Part shown: piece after piece, positions 9,090-17,570 of the stretch
Numbering within the stretch: position 1 is the stretch's first letter
Layout: each line of letters begins with the position of its first letter
NCBI GenBank assembly: GCA_900317585.1
Contig: ONHG01000006.1
Span: 62,001 to 126,000 of the forward strand
Source of the DNA: an uncultured Lachnospiraceae bacterium
GTDB lineage: Bacteria; Bacillota; Clostridia; Lachnospirales; Lachnospiraceae
Length of the DNA stretch: 64,000 bases
Direction: 5' to 3'
Position numbers and translations under genes: made by a program
The notes under the pieces: model-generated
What the model was told of the DNA's origin: nothing
What the model saw: the letters and a program-made list of their open reading frames with translations, nothing else
The model's database searches: none

Positions 9090-10895
9090 ATGGAAATAAA
9101 AGAATTTAATCTTAAAAGCTTAAGGGAAATACCAATATTTTTTGCATGCGATGAGGGCTTTGTGAAGTACACGATGGTGTCCATAAAGTCTATCATGGAA
9201 AATGCATCGAGAGACCGCAGATATCATATATATATACTACACATGGGAATTTTGGCGGCAACGCAGAGCCGCGTGACGGCAATGGCGGATGCTGATTTTG
9301 ATATTGATTTTGTTGATGTGACAGAGAAGATGAATTCCATTGCAGGCAAGCTGCCAATCAGGGATTATTATTCGAATACGACATATTTCAGGCTTTTTAT
9401 CCCTGATATGTTTCCACAGTACAGAAAGGCACTTTATATCGACAGTGACACTATAGTGGTCGGTGACATTTCACAGATGTATGACCACAGGCTTGGAAGG
9501 CTCTATGCGGGTGTGTGTCCTGACAGGGTAGTGGCGCAGAATGAAATACTCGGTGAATATGTGGAGAAGGTACTGGGTGTAAAGCGTGAGAAATACTTTA
9601 ATGCCGGAGTAATGCTCATAAACTGCAGCCAGTTCAGGGAAAATCATCTGCTTGACGAATTTCTTGAGCTGCTGCATGTGTATCTGTTTGTTGTGGCACA
9701 GGATCAGGATTATCTGAATATTCTGTGCAAGGACCAGGTGCTTTACATGGAGCCGAAGTGGAATGCGCAGGTGTTTGGTGAGCTGGCATGTCCTGTCGAG
9801 GAGGTTGGGCTGTTCCATTTCAATATGGCGGCCAAGCCATGGCACTATAAGGATTGCCGTCTGGCAGAGTATTTCTGGAAATATGCAAAGTATACATCAA
9901 GCTATGGTGAGATAAAAGAGGGACTTGAAAGCTATACAGACGAGCAGCGATATGTGGACAGTGTTTCGGGAGAAAAGCTCGTTGCGCTTGCAGTATCGGA
10001 AATCAACAGGGAGGACAATTATCTGCGACAGGTGACAAATACACACCGTTCAGAGGAAAAGCTTGAGCTTTTAAAGCACATTGAAGAGCTGGAAAAGGAA
10101 GGACGCTTTGCAGAGGATGCGCAGGCTAATCCACCGGCGCCGCCGCTTTTGCCGGAGGATATCAACTATCTGTCAACGAGCTTAAAGAGCAAGACACAGA
10201 CCAAGTATGCGTTTAAGCTTGCCAGATGGTTTGTAAATCTGCTGATCAAGAAAAAGCAGCTTATCATCAAGGAGTACAAGGGCGTTGAAAATCTTGAGAA
10301 AGTGGCTGACGGAGCTGTGATTACGTGCAATCATTTCAATGCATTTGACAGCTTTGCTATCACACTTGCGTTTGAGCAGGGAAAGCTTAAAAAGAAAAAG
10401 CTGTATCGTGTCATAAGAGAGGGCAATTACACGGGCTTTCCGGGCTTTTACGGATTTTTGATGAGGCACTGCAACACGTTGCCTCTAAGCTCGAATTTCA
10501 AGACCATGGAGAAGTTTATTACGGCGGTGGACCATGTGCTTCAGAAAAAACAGTTTGTGCTTGTCTATCCGGAGCAGGGCATGTGGTGGAATTACAGAAA
10601 GCCAAGACCGCTTCAGAAGGGAGCCTTCACATTTGCTGCAAGGAATAATAAGCCGGTGCTTCCGGTGTTTATCACTATGAGTGACAGCGATGTAATCGAT
10701 GCAGATGGTTTTTACGTGCAGGAATACACAGTGCATTTCTGTGAGCCAATCTATCCGGATCCGTCAAAGAAGCAGGCGGTAAATGCAAGGGAGATGCTTG
10801 ATAAGAACTACGAGGCATGGAAAGCGGTTTATGAAGAGACCTATAAGAAGAAGCTTACCTATACATGCGATGAGCAGGCGGATTCAAATGAATAG
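9090..10895 (+). CDS. Bifunctional GT8 glycosyltransferase / PlsC acyltransferase fusion
   Basis: 601 residues. Residues 12-270 are a GT8 domain: FFACDEGFVKYTMVSIKSI, metal-binding D118-S-D120 in ALYIDSDTIVVGD, YFNAGVMLINC, and QDQDYLNILC. Residues 275-380 are a charged linker. Residues 385-590 are a PlsC acyltransferase: block I NHFNAFD with H415 and D420 (canonical HX4D), YPEQGMWWNYRKPRPLQKGA with E495, and a final PVLPVFITMSD block. Both catalytic motifs look intact. It would both glycosylate and acylate, and its two domains mirror the separate PlsC and GT8 genes just upstream. The operon seems to end at the hairpin over its stop codon. Confidence 0.85.
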   Translation: MEIKEFNLKSLREIPIFFACDEGFVKYTMVSIKSIMENASRDRRYHIYILHMGILAATQSRVTAMADADFDIDFVDVTEKMNSIAGKLPIRDYYSNTTYFRLFIPDMFPQYRKALYIDSDTIVVGDISQMYDHRLGRLYAGVCPDRVVAQNEILGEYVEKVLGVKREKYFNAGVMLINCSQFRENHLLDEFLELLHVYLFVVAQDQDYLNILCKDQVLYMEPKWNAQVFGELACPVEEVGLFHFNMAAKPWHYKDCRLAEYFWKYAKYTSSYGEIKEGLESYTDEQRYVDSVSGEKLVALAVSEINREDNYLRQVTNTHRSEEKLELLKHIEELEKEGRFAEDAQANPPAPPLLPEDINYLSTSLKSKTQTKYAFKLARWFVNLLIKKKQLIIKEYKGVENLEKVADGAVITCNHFNAFDSFAITLAFEQGKLKKKKLYRVIREGNYTGFPGFYGFLMRHCNTLPLSSNFKTMEKFITAVDHVLQKKQFVLVYPEQGMWWNYRKPRPLQKGAFTFAARNNKPVLPVFITMSDSDVIDADGFYVQEYTVHFCEPIYPDPSKKQAVNAREMLDKNYEAWKAVYEETYKKKLTYTCDEQADSNE

Positions 10896-10933
10896 GACGC
10901 ATAGTGAGATAAATGCGTCCGGCATGATTTTTT
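10895..10933 (+). terminator. Probable terminator after the GT8-PlsC gene
   Basis: GGACGCAT (10895-10902, overlapping the stop codon) pairs with ATGCGTCC (10913-10920). A T-run begins 7 bases later (10928), so termination may be incomplete. Confidence 0.5.
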
Positions 10934-10987
10934 CAGTATAGAAGTGTTATTATAGAAGTGGTACAACAGATAGAGAAAGGGAATATT

Positions 10988-11773
10988 ATGACAGACAACA
11001 AATCCGGGGAGATACTCATAATAGAGGATGACAAGGACATTAATGATCTGCTTGCGACAGCACTCTCAAAAGCCGGATATAGGACAAGACAGGCATGGTC
11101 AGGCACAGAAGGAGAGCTTTTGCTTAAGCTGGAAAGGGAAGCTTATGCGCTTGTGCTACTGGATCTGATGCTTCCGGGGCTTTCAGGGGAGGAGCTTCTG
11201 GCACGGATACGGCAGATGGATGCGTCACTTCCGGTGATAATACTTACGGCAAAGGATGAGCTGGATGAGAAAATCAATCTGCTCGTGGCAGGCGCTGATG
11301 ATTACATCACAAAGCCGTTTGAGATAAAGGAGGTCGTTGCCAGAGTGGCTGTGCAGCTGCGTCATGCGGTGGCAGATGTGCCTTCAAAGTCGGGCAAGGC
11401 AGGAGAAAACCAGACAAAAGCAGAAAATGATACCGGACAGGGAGATACTGCAAATACATACATAGCGGGACCCGTTAAAATAGAGCACAGACAGCTTGTG
11501 CTCGATCGGATTTCAAGACAGCTTTATGTAGCTGATAATGCTGTTGACGGTATCACAAAGCAGGAGTTTGCCATACTCGAGCTTCTCATGGCGCATCCCA
11601 GACAGGTGTTTGCCAAGGAGGACATATTTGAATATGCCTGGGATGAGCCGTACATGGGTGAGACAAAGACTCTTGATGTGCACATCAGCAATATCAGAAA
11701 GAAGATAAAAAAGCTGACCGATGACGAGTACATAGAGACAGTGTGGGGCATCGGTTACAAAATGAAAGAGTAA
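10988..11773 (+). CDS. OmpR/PhoB-family response regulator
   Basis: The ATG at 10988 has a ribosome site (GAGAAAGGG) and is preferred over an upstream in-frame GTG at 10958. The receiver domain (residues 8-125) has the acidic pair EDD, phospho-acceptor D59 in LLDLMLPG, the TAKDE switch and the KPF lysine. A 30-residue polar linker leads to a winged-helix DNA-binding domain ending in the family signature ETVWGIGYKMKE. It is followed by a terminator, then an ABC exporter and a histidine kinase, so it likely controls that transporter. This RR-exporter-kinase layout is known from systems for resistance to antimicrobial peptides. Confidence 0.9.
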   Translation: MTDNKSGEILIIEDDKDINDLLATALSKAGYRTRQAWSGTEGELLLKLEREAYALVLLDLMLPGLSGEELLARIRQMDASLPVIILTAKDELDEKINLLVAGADDYITKPFEIKEVVARVAVQLRHAVADVPSKSGKAGENQTKAENDTGQGDTANTYIAGPVKIEHRQLVLDRISRQLYVADNAVDGITKQEFAILELLMAHPRQVFAKEDIFEYAWDEPYMGETKTLDVHISNIRKKIKKLTDDEYIETVWGIGYKMKE

Positions 11774-11800
11774 AGGTAAACAAGCTTTACTCTTTTTTTA
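11768..11800 (+). terminator. Rho-independent terminator over the response regulator stop codon
   Basis: GAGTAAAG (11768-11775, containing the TAA stop) pairs with CTTTACTC (11785-11792), followed by a T-run. Readthrough could still allow some coupling to the downstream exporter genes. Confidence 0.75.
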
Positions 11801-11884
11801 CTTTTTGTTAGCGATGTATTAGGATTTTACATTTATATTATGATTAAAGGGTTGCTAAGGAATAAAAGAAAAGGAGATTTGATT

Positions 11885-12802
11885 GTGAGTGAAATATTAT
11901 TGCAGACAAAGGCACTGACCAAGCAGTATGGGCACCAGAAGGCAGTTGACAATGTGGACATCCACATCAAAAAGGGTGCAATCTATGGATTTATCGGCAG
12001 AAACGGTGCCGGCAAGACTACCTGTATGAGAATGATCGGTGGTCTGGCAAAGCCGACAAGCGGAGAGATATCCATGTTTGGATACGCTGGAAAGGATTTG
12101 TCAAAGGTACGCTCAAGAGTGGGCTGCCTGATTGAGGCACCGGGTGTATATCCAAACATGACGGCGAAGGAAAATATCGAGATGAAGTGCCGTCTCTTCG
12201 GCATCAGTAAAAAGGGCTATGCAGAGGGCATACTGGATAAGGTAGGCCTGTTAAATGTGGGAAAGAAAAAGACAAAGAATTTTTCACTTGGTATGAAGCA
12301 GAGGCTTGGAATCGGCATGGCGCTGGTTGGAGAGCCTGACCTTTTAGTGCTTGATGAGCCTATCAACGGACTTGATCCACAGGGAATTGCAGAGGTGCGT
12401 GATACGATTCAGAATCTGTGTGCACAGCAGGATATGACTGTGTTTATTTCAAGCCATATATTGGAGGAGCTTTCAAAGCTTGCCACAGATTACGGCATTA
12501 TAAATAATGGAGTCCTGCTTCAGGAAATTACCAGAGAGGAGCTGCTTTCCAAGTGCAGTGAGAAGATTACACTGACAGTGGACAATCCAAATAAAGCAGT
12601 GCCTGTGCTCGATAAGATGGGCTTTGTGCACTACATGATAGTGGACAAAAATCATATAGATGTCTATGAGCGCCTGAATGATAGCGCCGCCTTAAATACA
12701 GCGCTGGTCACAGCAGGAGTTTCGGTGGCACAGCTAGCGGTCACAGGAATGGAGCTTGAGACATATTTCCTTAGTATCACAGGAGGTGCGACAAATGTTT
12801 AA
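11885..12802 (+). CDS. ABC transporter ATP-binding protein (BcrA/lantibiotic-export type)
   Basis: Start chosen at GTG 11885 because AAGGAG at 11871-11876 sits 8 bases upstream; an earlier in-frame ATG at 11840 lacks this. 305 residues with Walker A GRNGAGKTTCMRM, signature FSLGMKQRLGIG, Walker B LLVLDEPINGLDP and a C-terminal accessory domain with the DrrA/BcrA-type organisation. Paired with the overlapping membrane gene that follows, it forms an exporter probably protecting against a bacteriocin or cell-wall-acting peptide; the substrate is inferred from family only. Confidence 0.9.
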   Translation: MSEILLQTKALTKQYGHQKAVDNVDIHIKKGAIYGFIGRNGAGKTTCMRMIGGLAKPTSGEISMFGYAGKDLSKVRSRVGCLIEAPGVYPNMTAKENIEMKCRLFGISKKGYAEGILDKVGLLNVGKKKTKNFSLGMKQRLGIGMALVGEPDLLVLDEPINGLDPQGIAEVRDTIQNLCAQQDMTVFISSHILEELSKLATDYGIINNGVLLQEITREELLSKCSEKITLTVDNPNKAVPVLDKMGFVHYMIVDKNHIDVYERLNDSAALNTALVTAGVSVAQLAVTGMELETYFLSITGGATNV

Positions 12803-13697
12803 TGCGGTAAGAATGGATATTTACAGACTGATACATACAAAGTCAGCTTATGTTATACTGGTAATAGCTATGGCACTCGCAATAGCTATGAGCGGTATGA
12901 CAGCTCTTGTCAGAAGCATGGCGGCAGAGAGCATCGTGGAAACAACTGATGAGGTCACTATGGTAAGTGAGTCAGACAGTGAGATAGCAGATGAATACGA
13001 TACAGCATCAGTGGAATCGTCAAATGGACCAACGGCAACAGTCGGGCTTGAAGTGGACAACTCCGACATGTCAGATGAGGTACCGACCATAGCAGATATG
13101 GTTGAAAGCGATATAGCGGGTCTTGACCTGGCACTTTTACTTGCAATATTTACGGTGCTCTTTTCAACAGCAGACCTAAACAGCGGCTATATAAAGAGCG
13201 TAGGCGGACAGGTGAAGTGCCGTGGAGTGCTGCTGTTTTCAAAGATGATAGCGCTTTCGGTTTTTACCTTTGTGGCCATGGCACTTGATGTGATCGTCCA
13301 GTGTATTGCGACACCTCTGTTTTTACATGGAGCAGAATTCGGAGATGCAGCAGACTTATTTAAGATGCTTGGCAGCCAGTATGTGGTCACACTTTTATTT
13401 GTATATTTTGTCATGGCAATGGCAATCATTATAAAAAACAATGTAATCAGCATGATTATCGCTGTGTGCATGTGTGCAGGTATCTTTACACTGATTTTCA
13501 GTGGAATCAATATACTTATTGAAAAAATCGGAGTAAAGAACTTTGATATAAATGATTACCTTATTGTTAATCAGATTTCTGAGCTTGATCTGAGTGCGTC
13601 TGCAAAGACCGTAGGCGGTGCATTTGCGGTAGCCGCTGTGTGGGCAGTGGTGTCACTGATTGCAGTTTACGGTGTATTTAAACGCAGGGATATATAA
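12795..13697 (+). CDS. ABC transporter permease (BcrB-like)
   Basis: The ATG at 12795 overlaps the end of the ATPase gene by 8 bases and has AGGAGG upstream (12781). 300 residues: one membrane segment at about 16-36, a long acidic external loop (about 45-110, rich in Asp, Glu and Ser), then about five membrane segments, the last before the short KRRDI tail. The topology fits ABC-2/BcrB-type exporters, although the acidic loop between the first two helices is unusually long. No enzyme motifs. Translationally coupled with its ATPase. Confidence 0.8.
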   Translation: MFNAVRMDIYRLIHTKSAYVILVIAMALAIAMSGMTALVRSMAAESIVETTDEVTMVSESDSEIADEYDTASVESSNGPTATVGLEVDNSDMSDEVPTIADMVESDIAGLDLALLLAIFTVLFSTADLNSGYIKSVGGQVKCRGVLLFSKMIALSVFTFVAMALDVIVQCIATPLFLHGAEFGDAADLFKMLGSQYVVTLLFVYFVMAMAIIIKNNVISMIIAVCMCAGIFTLIFSGINILIEKIGVKNFDINDYLIVNQISELDLSASAKTVGGAFAVAAVWAVVSLIAVYGVFKRRDI

Positions 13698-13721
13698 TGT
13701 GTTTTGAATGAGGAATAAAAC

Positions 13722-14669
13722 ATGATTTGGAAAATACTGACTGTAATACTTGCAGTTTCGGTAGCTGTCTTAATAGCTGTGCTCGTAAAAATAAGGGCAC
13801 AGCTTCGTGACATTAATGAACAGCTTGATTTTTTATGCGAAAAGGATACAAATATGCTCCTTTTAACCGATACCAACATGGCTGATATCGGAAGGCTTAA
13901 GGAGCGCATAAACAGATTTTTAGAGCAATGGCACAGGCAGCGTGAGGCGGCGGCAAAAAAGGAGCAGATGATATCTGACACGTACACAAACCTGTCGCAC
14001 GATATCCGCACTCCGCTTACCTCGCTGGACGGCTATTTTCAGCTGCTTAGGGATGAGACTGACAAGAGCGCGCAGGAGCATTATATAGATATCATCCAGG
14101 AGCGTATCACAAGCCTTAAGGATATGCTCGAGGAGCTTTTTATGTTCACAAAGCTTAAAAATGACAGCTTCAAGTTGGAGCTGTCTAATTGCTGTGTCAG
14201 CAGACTTTTAAAGCAGACAGTGTTTTCGTATTATGAGGAGTGGAAAAAGCAGAGCATTGAGCCGTCACTTGATATATGTGAGGACACGATATTTATCACT
14301 GCAAATGTGCAGGCGCTCAGGCGGGTGTTTCAGAATGTAATAAAAAATGCGCTGGTGCATGGGCAGAAGAGCATCTGCATACAGATGAGGCAGCAGGATT
14401 CGTGCAATTGCAGGGCTTCAGATGACGAGCGTACTTCAAAAAATAGGATTGTCCATATTTTGGTTTCAAACGATGTAAAAAATCCTGATGATATAGACGT
14501 GGACAAGGTGTTTGAGCGCTTTTACAAGGCTGATGAGGCGAGGAGCATATCATCGAGCGGGCTTGGGCTTTCGATTGCAAAGGAGCTTGTGGAGAGAATG
14601 GGCGGAAGTATTGAAGCAAGACTTGAGGGAAAACGGTTTGTTGTGGAAATACTGTTTGAAAGTGAATAA
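13722..14669 (+). CDS. Sensor histidine kinase with a single membrane anchor
   Basis: 315 residues. One N-terminal transmembrane helix (4-24), a short cytoplasmic coiled segment, the HisKA box LSHDIRTPLTSLDG with phospho-acceptor H93, and an ATPase domain with N-box NVIKNALVHG, G1 region and GLGLSIAKELVERMGG. There is no extracellular sensor domain, so it may sense through the neighbouring ABC exporter, as known for Bce-type systems. It begins 24 bases after the permease and is presumably the partner of the response regulator at 10988. Confidence 0.88.
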   Translation: MIWKILTVILAVSVAVLIAVLVKIRAQLRDINEQLDFLCEKDTNMLLLTDTNMADIGRLKERINRFLEQWHRQREAAAKKEQMISDTYTNLSHDIRTPLTSLDGYFQLLRDETDKSAQEHYIDIIQERITSLKDMLEELFMFTKLKNDSFKLELSNCCVSRLLKQTVFSYYEEWKKQSIEPSLDICEDTIFITANVQALRRVFQNVIKNALVHGQKSICIQMRQQDSCNCRASDDERTSKNRIVHILVSNDVKNPDDIDVDKVFERFYKADEARSISSSGLGLSIAKELVERMGGSIEARLEGKRFVVEILFESE

Positions 14670-14700
14670 GGTACTGAACAAGTTACTTCAAGATTGATTA

Positions 14701-14729
14701 TTGACAGAAATAAATGTATATCATATAAT
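14701..14729 (+). promoter_or_regulatory. Consensus promoter of the toxin-antitoxin operon
   Basis: TTGACA (14701-14706) and TATAAT (14724-14729), both perfect, with exactly 17 bases between. Confidence 0.85.
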
Positions 14730-14733
14730 TAAA

Positions 14734-14749
14734 GTACAGAAAACTGTAC
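14734..14749. promoter_or_regulatory. Candidate YefM operator
   Basis: GTACAG-AAAA-CTGTAC is a perfect 6-bp inverted repeat right at the expected transcription start. Known YefM antitoxins bind palindromes with a TGTACA core, and the half-sites here carry that GTAC element, so autoregulation by the downstream complex is likely. Confidence 0.65.
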
Positions 14750-14770
14750 GTATCGAGTGGGGGTGTTATT

Positions 14771-15037
14771 ATGTTGGCTGTCAATTATACAAATTTGCGC
14801 GAGAATATGAAAACATATATGGATAAGGTGACGGATGACTATGAGACAATGATAGTTACGCGAAAGGATAATCGTAACGTAGTTATGATTTCGGAGGAGT
14901 CATACAATAATCTTATGGAAAATGTTTATGTGATGGGGAACAAGGCTAATTATGACTGGCTGCTGGAATCAAAAAAACAGCTCGAAAATGGTAATTTTAA
15001 GCAGCATAAACTGATTGAGGTATCAGGTGATGAATAA
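14771..15037 (+). CDS. yefM: Antitoxin of the Phd/YefM family
   Basis: 88 residues. The N-terminus MLAVNYTNLRENMKTYMDKV and the segment VTRKDNRNVVMISEESYNNL match the YefM DNA-binding fold. The acidic/polar C-terminus would wrap and inhibit the toxin. Its last codons overlap the toxin start by 8 bases, which couples translation. It likely represses its own promoter through the palindrome at 14734. Confidence 0.92.
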   Translation: MLAVNYTNLRENMKTYMDKVTDDYETMIVTRKDNRNVVMISEESYNNLMENVYVMGNKANYDWLLESKKQLENGNFKQHKLIEVSGDE

Positions 15038-15293
15038 TGTTTTTACGGAAAATGGCTGGAAGGATTATGTATATTGGCAGACCGAGGACAGAAAGACTTT
15101 ACGGAAAATAAATAATCTGCTTGAAGATATTAAAAGGAATGGAAATGAGGGAATCGGAAAGCCGGAGGCATTAAGTGGAGATTTAGCCGGCTTTTGGAGC
15201 AGGAGAATAAATGACAAGGACAGATTAATCTATAAGATAGATGATGAAAATGTATATATACTTGCCTGCAGGTTTCATTATGGGGATAAATAG
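15030..15293 (+). CDS. yoeB: Toxin of the YoeB/Txe family
   Basis: 87 residues starting at ATG 15030 inside the antitoxin's end. An upstream in-frame TTG at 15015 is less likely, since translational coupling favours the ATG. YoeB is a ribosome-dependent mRNA interferase. Family features present are WKDYVYWQTEDRKTLRKIN at the N-terminus, GKPEALSGDLAGFWSRRIN, and the catalytic C-terminal RFHYGDK with the His-Tyr pair. The gene appears intact. tRNA-Leu lies 80 bases downstream. Confidence 0.93.
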   Translation: MNNVFTENGWKDYVYWQTEDRKTLRKINNLLEDIKRNGNEGIGKPEALSGDLAGFWSRRINDKDRLIYKIDDENVYILACRFHYGDK

Positions 15294-15372
15294 AAGCTTT
15301 TGGAAGCTGACTTGTAATGTGATAAATAATGTTGACACACCTGAAACAAAATGATATACTGTCAAAGTGTTT

Positions 15373-15452
15373 GCGGGCATGGCGGAATTGGCAGACGCGC
15401 TAGATTTAGGTTCTAGTGGGAGACCGTGCAGGTTCAAGTCCTGTTGCCCGTA
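15373..15452 (+). tRNA. tRNA-Leu (anticodon UAG)
   Basis: Class II tRNA with a GCGGGCA/TGCCCGT acceptor stem (G1-U72 wobble), anticodon arm CTAGA-TTTAGGT-TCTAG with anticodon TAG, an extended variable arm, and T arm GCAGG-TTCAAGT-CCTGT. CCA is not encoded. Confidence 0.95.
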
Positions 15453-15535
15453 CTATTTACAAGGGTTTCAGAGGTTTTTATTACTTCTGAAATTCTTATT
15501 TTTTTATCATTTTTCCTATACGAAAGGATACCACA

Positions 15536-16576
15536 ATGCAGGCTTACAAGGATTTAGTAGAAGCACTTCCTGGCTTAAAAGAGGATATGCCACGCGCATT
15601 TTACATGCTCGCAGAGCTCTTTGATTACGGTTCATTTGATATATGCAGAAGTGATGACAAATATATAATCCCATATATCATGAATGATGCGGTGGAATGC
15701 TATCTGACTTTGGAAAATGCAGTGTTAAAGGGCGATTATCATAGCGAGGAAGAAATCATTTCGGCATCGTTGGTTTTAGGAAGTGAAAAAGGTTATGGAC
15801 TCATTCTGCACCAGCAGGACAATGTGGTCACACTCTGGTTTGATAATTTGCATGTGCATAAGGCATGCTTTAAATACCATGAAATAGGACATTTCTGGGT
15901 AAAGGGACAGGAGCAGTGGCGTATGCTTGTATATATGGTAGGAACAATCGCTGATAAGTATATGTACATGGGAAAGGAATACTGCAACGAGACAGAATGC
16001 TTTATCCAGAGCCTTATTTACTTTGCACCGTTTCGCAGATGGACACCGGTACCTGGCGATTTGATGGAGTATCATTTTCCGGCGCGTGTAGAGGGAATCG
16101 ACATTATGGAGGAGCTTTGCAGGAAGGTTTCGGACACTGATTATCTTAAGCTCATTGCACGCTACAGGGCAAATCCATGTGAGAAAACGGAAAAGCTTTT
16201 AAGCAGACATTTAGCCGATGCAAAAAGAGTACCGCTTTATCAGTATATTTATAAGCTTGTGATAAAGGCATCAAAGGATTATCCGGAGAGAAATTACGGA
16301 AATCAGATAAATGAACGTATAAAAGAAAAGCGTAAAGCGCTTGAAAAGGAGCTGCTCCAAAAGGGATACACCGGACAATACCCTGTGTTTTCAAAGAAAA
16401 ATACGACTGTGCGTGTAATGGAGGAACAGCCCTACGTCACAGCAATTCTCGAGTGGGATGATTACAAATATAAGCAGCAGCTCATGGTTTCTGAGTGCAG
16501 TGCCAAAAAGTATGATGGAATAAATGCGGGATTTTTTAAAGGAATAGGCAGACACGGACGCATTGTGCAGGTGTAG
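15536..16576 (+). CDS. Uncharacterised protein with an HExxH motif
   Basis: 346 residues, no signal peptide or membrane helix. I do not recognise a characterised family. Residues around 120-125 read KYHEIGHFW, a zinc-metallopeptidase-type HExxH. A glutamate-rich NETE segment follows about 35 residues later and could give a third ligand. The C-terminal third is basic, with KEKRKALEKEL. The ATG at 15536 follows GAAAGGATACCACA. It is a single gene between two tRNA genes, ended by a strong hairpin terminator. A protease role is speculative because many proteins contain HExxH by chance. Confidence 0.7.
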   Translation: MQAYKDLVEALPGLKEDMPRAFYMLAELFDYGSFDICRSDDKYIIPYIMNDAVECYLTLENAVLKGDYHSEEEIISASLVLGSEKGYGLILHQQDNVVTLWFDNLHVHKACFKYHEIGHFWVKGQEQWRMLVYMVGTIADKYMYMGKEYCNETECFIQSLIYFAPFRRWTPVPGDLMEYHFPARVEGIDIMEELCRKVSDTDYLKLIARYRANPCEKTEKLLSRHLADAKRVPLYQYIYKLVIKASKDYPERNYGNQINERIKEKRKALEKELLQKGYTGQYPVFSKKNTTVRVMEEQPYVTAILEWDDYKYKQQLMVSECSAKKYDGINAGFFKGIGRHGRIVQV

Positions 16577-16587
16577 ATACGCATAAA

Positions 16588-16618
16588 ACAAAAGCCACGG
16601 AGCAATCCGTGGCTTTCA
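16588..16618. terminator. Bidirectional terminator between the HExxH gene and tRNA-Ile
   Basis: AAAGCCACGGA (16591-16601), GCAA tetraloop, TCCGTGGCTTT (16606-16616). It serves the upstream plus-strand gene and the minus-strand tRNA. Confidence 0.85.
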
Positions 16619-16638
16619 TAATACACTTATTACAAGGA

Positions 16639-16712
<74 letters not shown>

Positions 16713-16769
16713 TTGTGTTTTGCACAAAACGTATAGTACAATATTTTTGGTGAGAAGTCAAGAGTTTTT

Positions 16770-17105
16770 TTAGAGGTTTTCTCCATCTGTTTTATTTTTC
16801 GGATATTCGTTTGAGTGTGCACTGATGACCTTATTAATCCAGTCTACACACTGTTTTTTTCCGTCATCTGTAAATGGAAAGGTATTGTCAGTTTTTTTGC
16901 TGTCGTCAGTCAGGTCAAAAATATACGGCCCCGGCCATATCCATGCATGAAATATTGGCTCACCCTTTTCCTCGGGTGTATCCTCGGTGGCTTCCTTAAG
17001 GACAGGCTCCTCACGCTTTATGAGAAAGCGCATGCCGTTCATCCAGCCGGTAAAGGTTGTTTTTTTATAGTAGTTGAGGTTGAGTGCATCGTCGTATGTA
17101 AGCAT
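16770..17105 (-). CDS. Hypothetical small protein
   Basis: 111 residues beginning MLTYDDALNLNYYKK. The start at 17105 is chosen because AAGGAG lies 6 bases upstream (17112-17117 on the minus strand). The longer reading from 17204 has no ribosome site and adds a hydrophobic stretch that is probably untranslated. Tyr/Trp-rich core (GWMNGMRFLIKRE, FHAWIWPGPYIFD), acidic middle, and a predicted helix DGKKQCVDWINKVISAH at the end. No function recognised; cytoplasmic. Confidence 0.65.
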   Translation of the reverse strand: MLTYDDALNLNYYKKTTFTGWMNGMRFLIKREEPVLKEATEDTPEEKGEPIFHAWIWPGPYIFDLTDDSKKTDNTFPFTDDGKKQCVDWINKVISAHSNEYPKNKTDGENL

Positions 17106-17570
17106 AGGTGGCTCCTTGATATATAATGATAAGTAATTATACACCAAATATCCGTTTAATGCCAGAATAACGCCGGTACTTAACAATTCAAAGTAATCAT
17201 GCACTGAAAACTAATATTTTAATGCAAAAATAAAAATGAATAAAAATGTATAAATAATGCTTATAAACTGCATAAATTACCCTTATTAATGAGTATTATA
17301 AAAAAATAACTAATTTTTATGCAGAAATGAAAATTATATAGGAAAATATATCCAATTGACAAAGTATGATTTCTGTGTATAATAAAAAAGAATTGTTCGC
17401 GTCAGAACGACAGTTGTATCAGACAGCAAGATTAGGGAGTGTGTAATGACAATGACGTCATTCGCACTTTTTTGCGTATTAGACAAAATACTTTGACGTG
17501 GTACAGTGATAATGCTTTAAAAAATAAAAATAATGCATTATCGATACAAATCCAAGAGGGAGAGAAAAAT
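17106..17570. other. Intergenic control region of the opp operon
   Basis: 465 bases without a gene. It is very AT-rich from 17200 to 17350. A promoter is at 17356-17383. The leader then carries a perfect 12-bp palindrome AATGACGTCATT (17451-17462) and an inverted pair GATAATGC (17508-17515) / GCATTATC (17535-17542) close to the oppB start. The leader would be about 180 bases long, so post-initiation control is possible. No riboswitch class recognised. Confidence 0.5.
17356..17383 (+). promoter_or_regulatory. Promoter of the opp operon
   Basis: TTGACA (17356-17361) and TATAAT (17378-17383) separated by 16 bases. Confidence 0.75.

Noticed and set aside
17106..17204. N-terminal extension of the minus-strand hypothetical gene
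   Set aside because: No ribosome site at 17204, whereas AAGGAG lies 6 bases before the start at 17105.
17439..17570. Upstream extension of oppB
   Set aside because: The added residues are not OppB-like and the ATG at 17571 has a fitting ribosome site and a normal first membrane helix.
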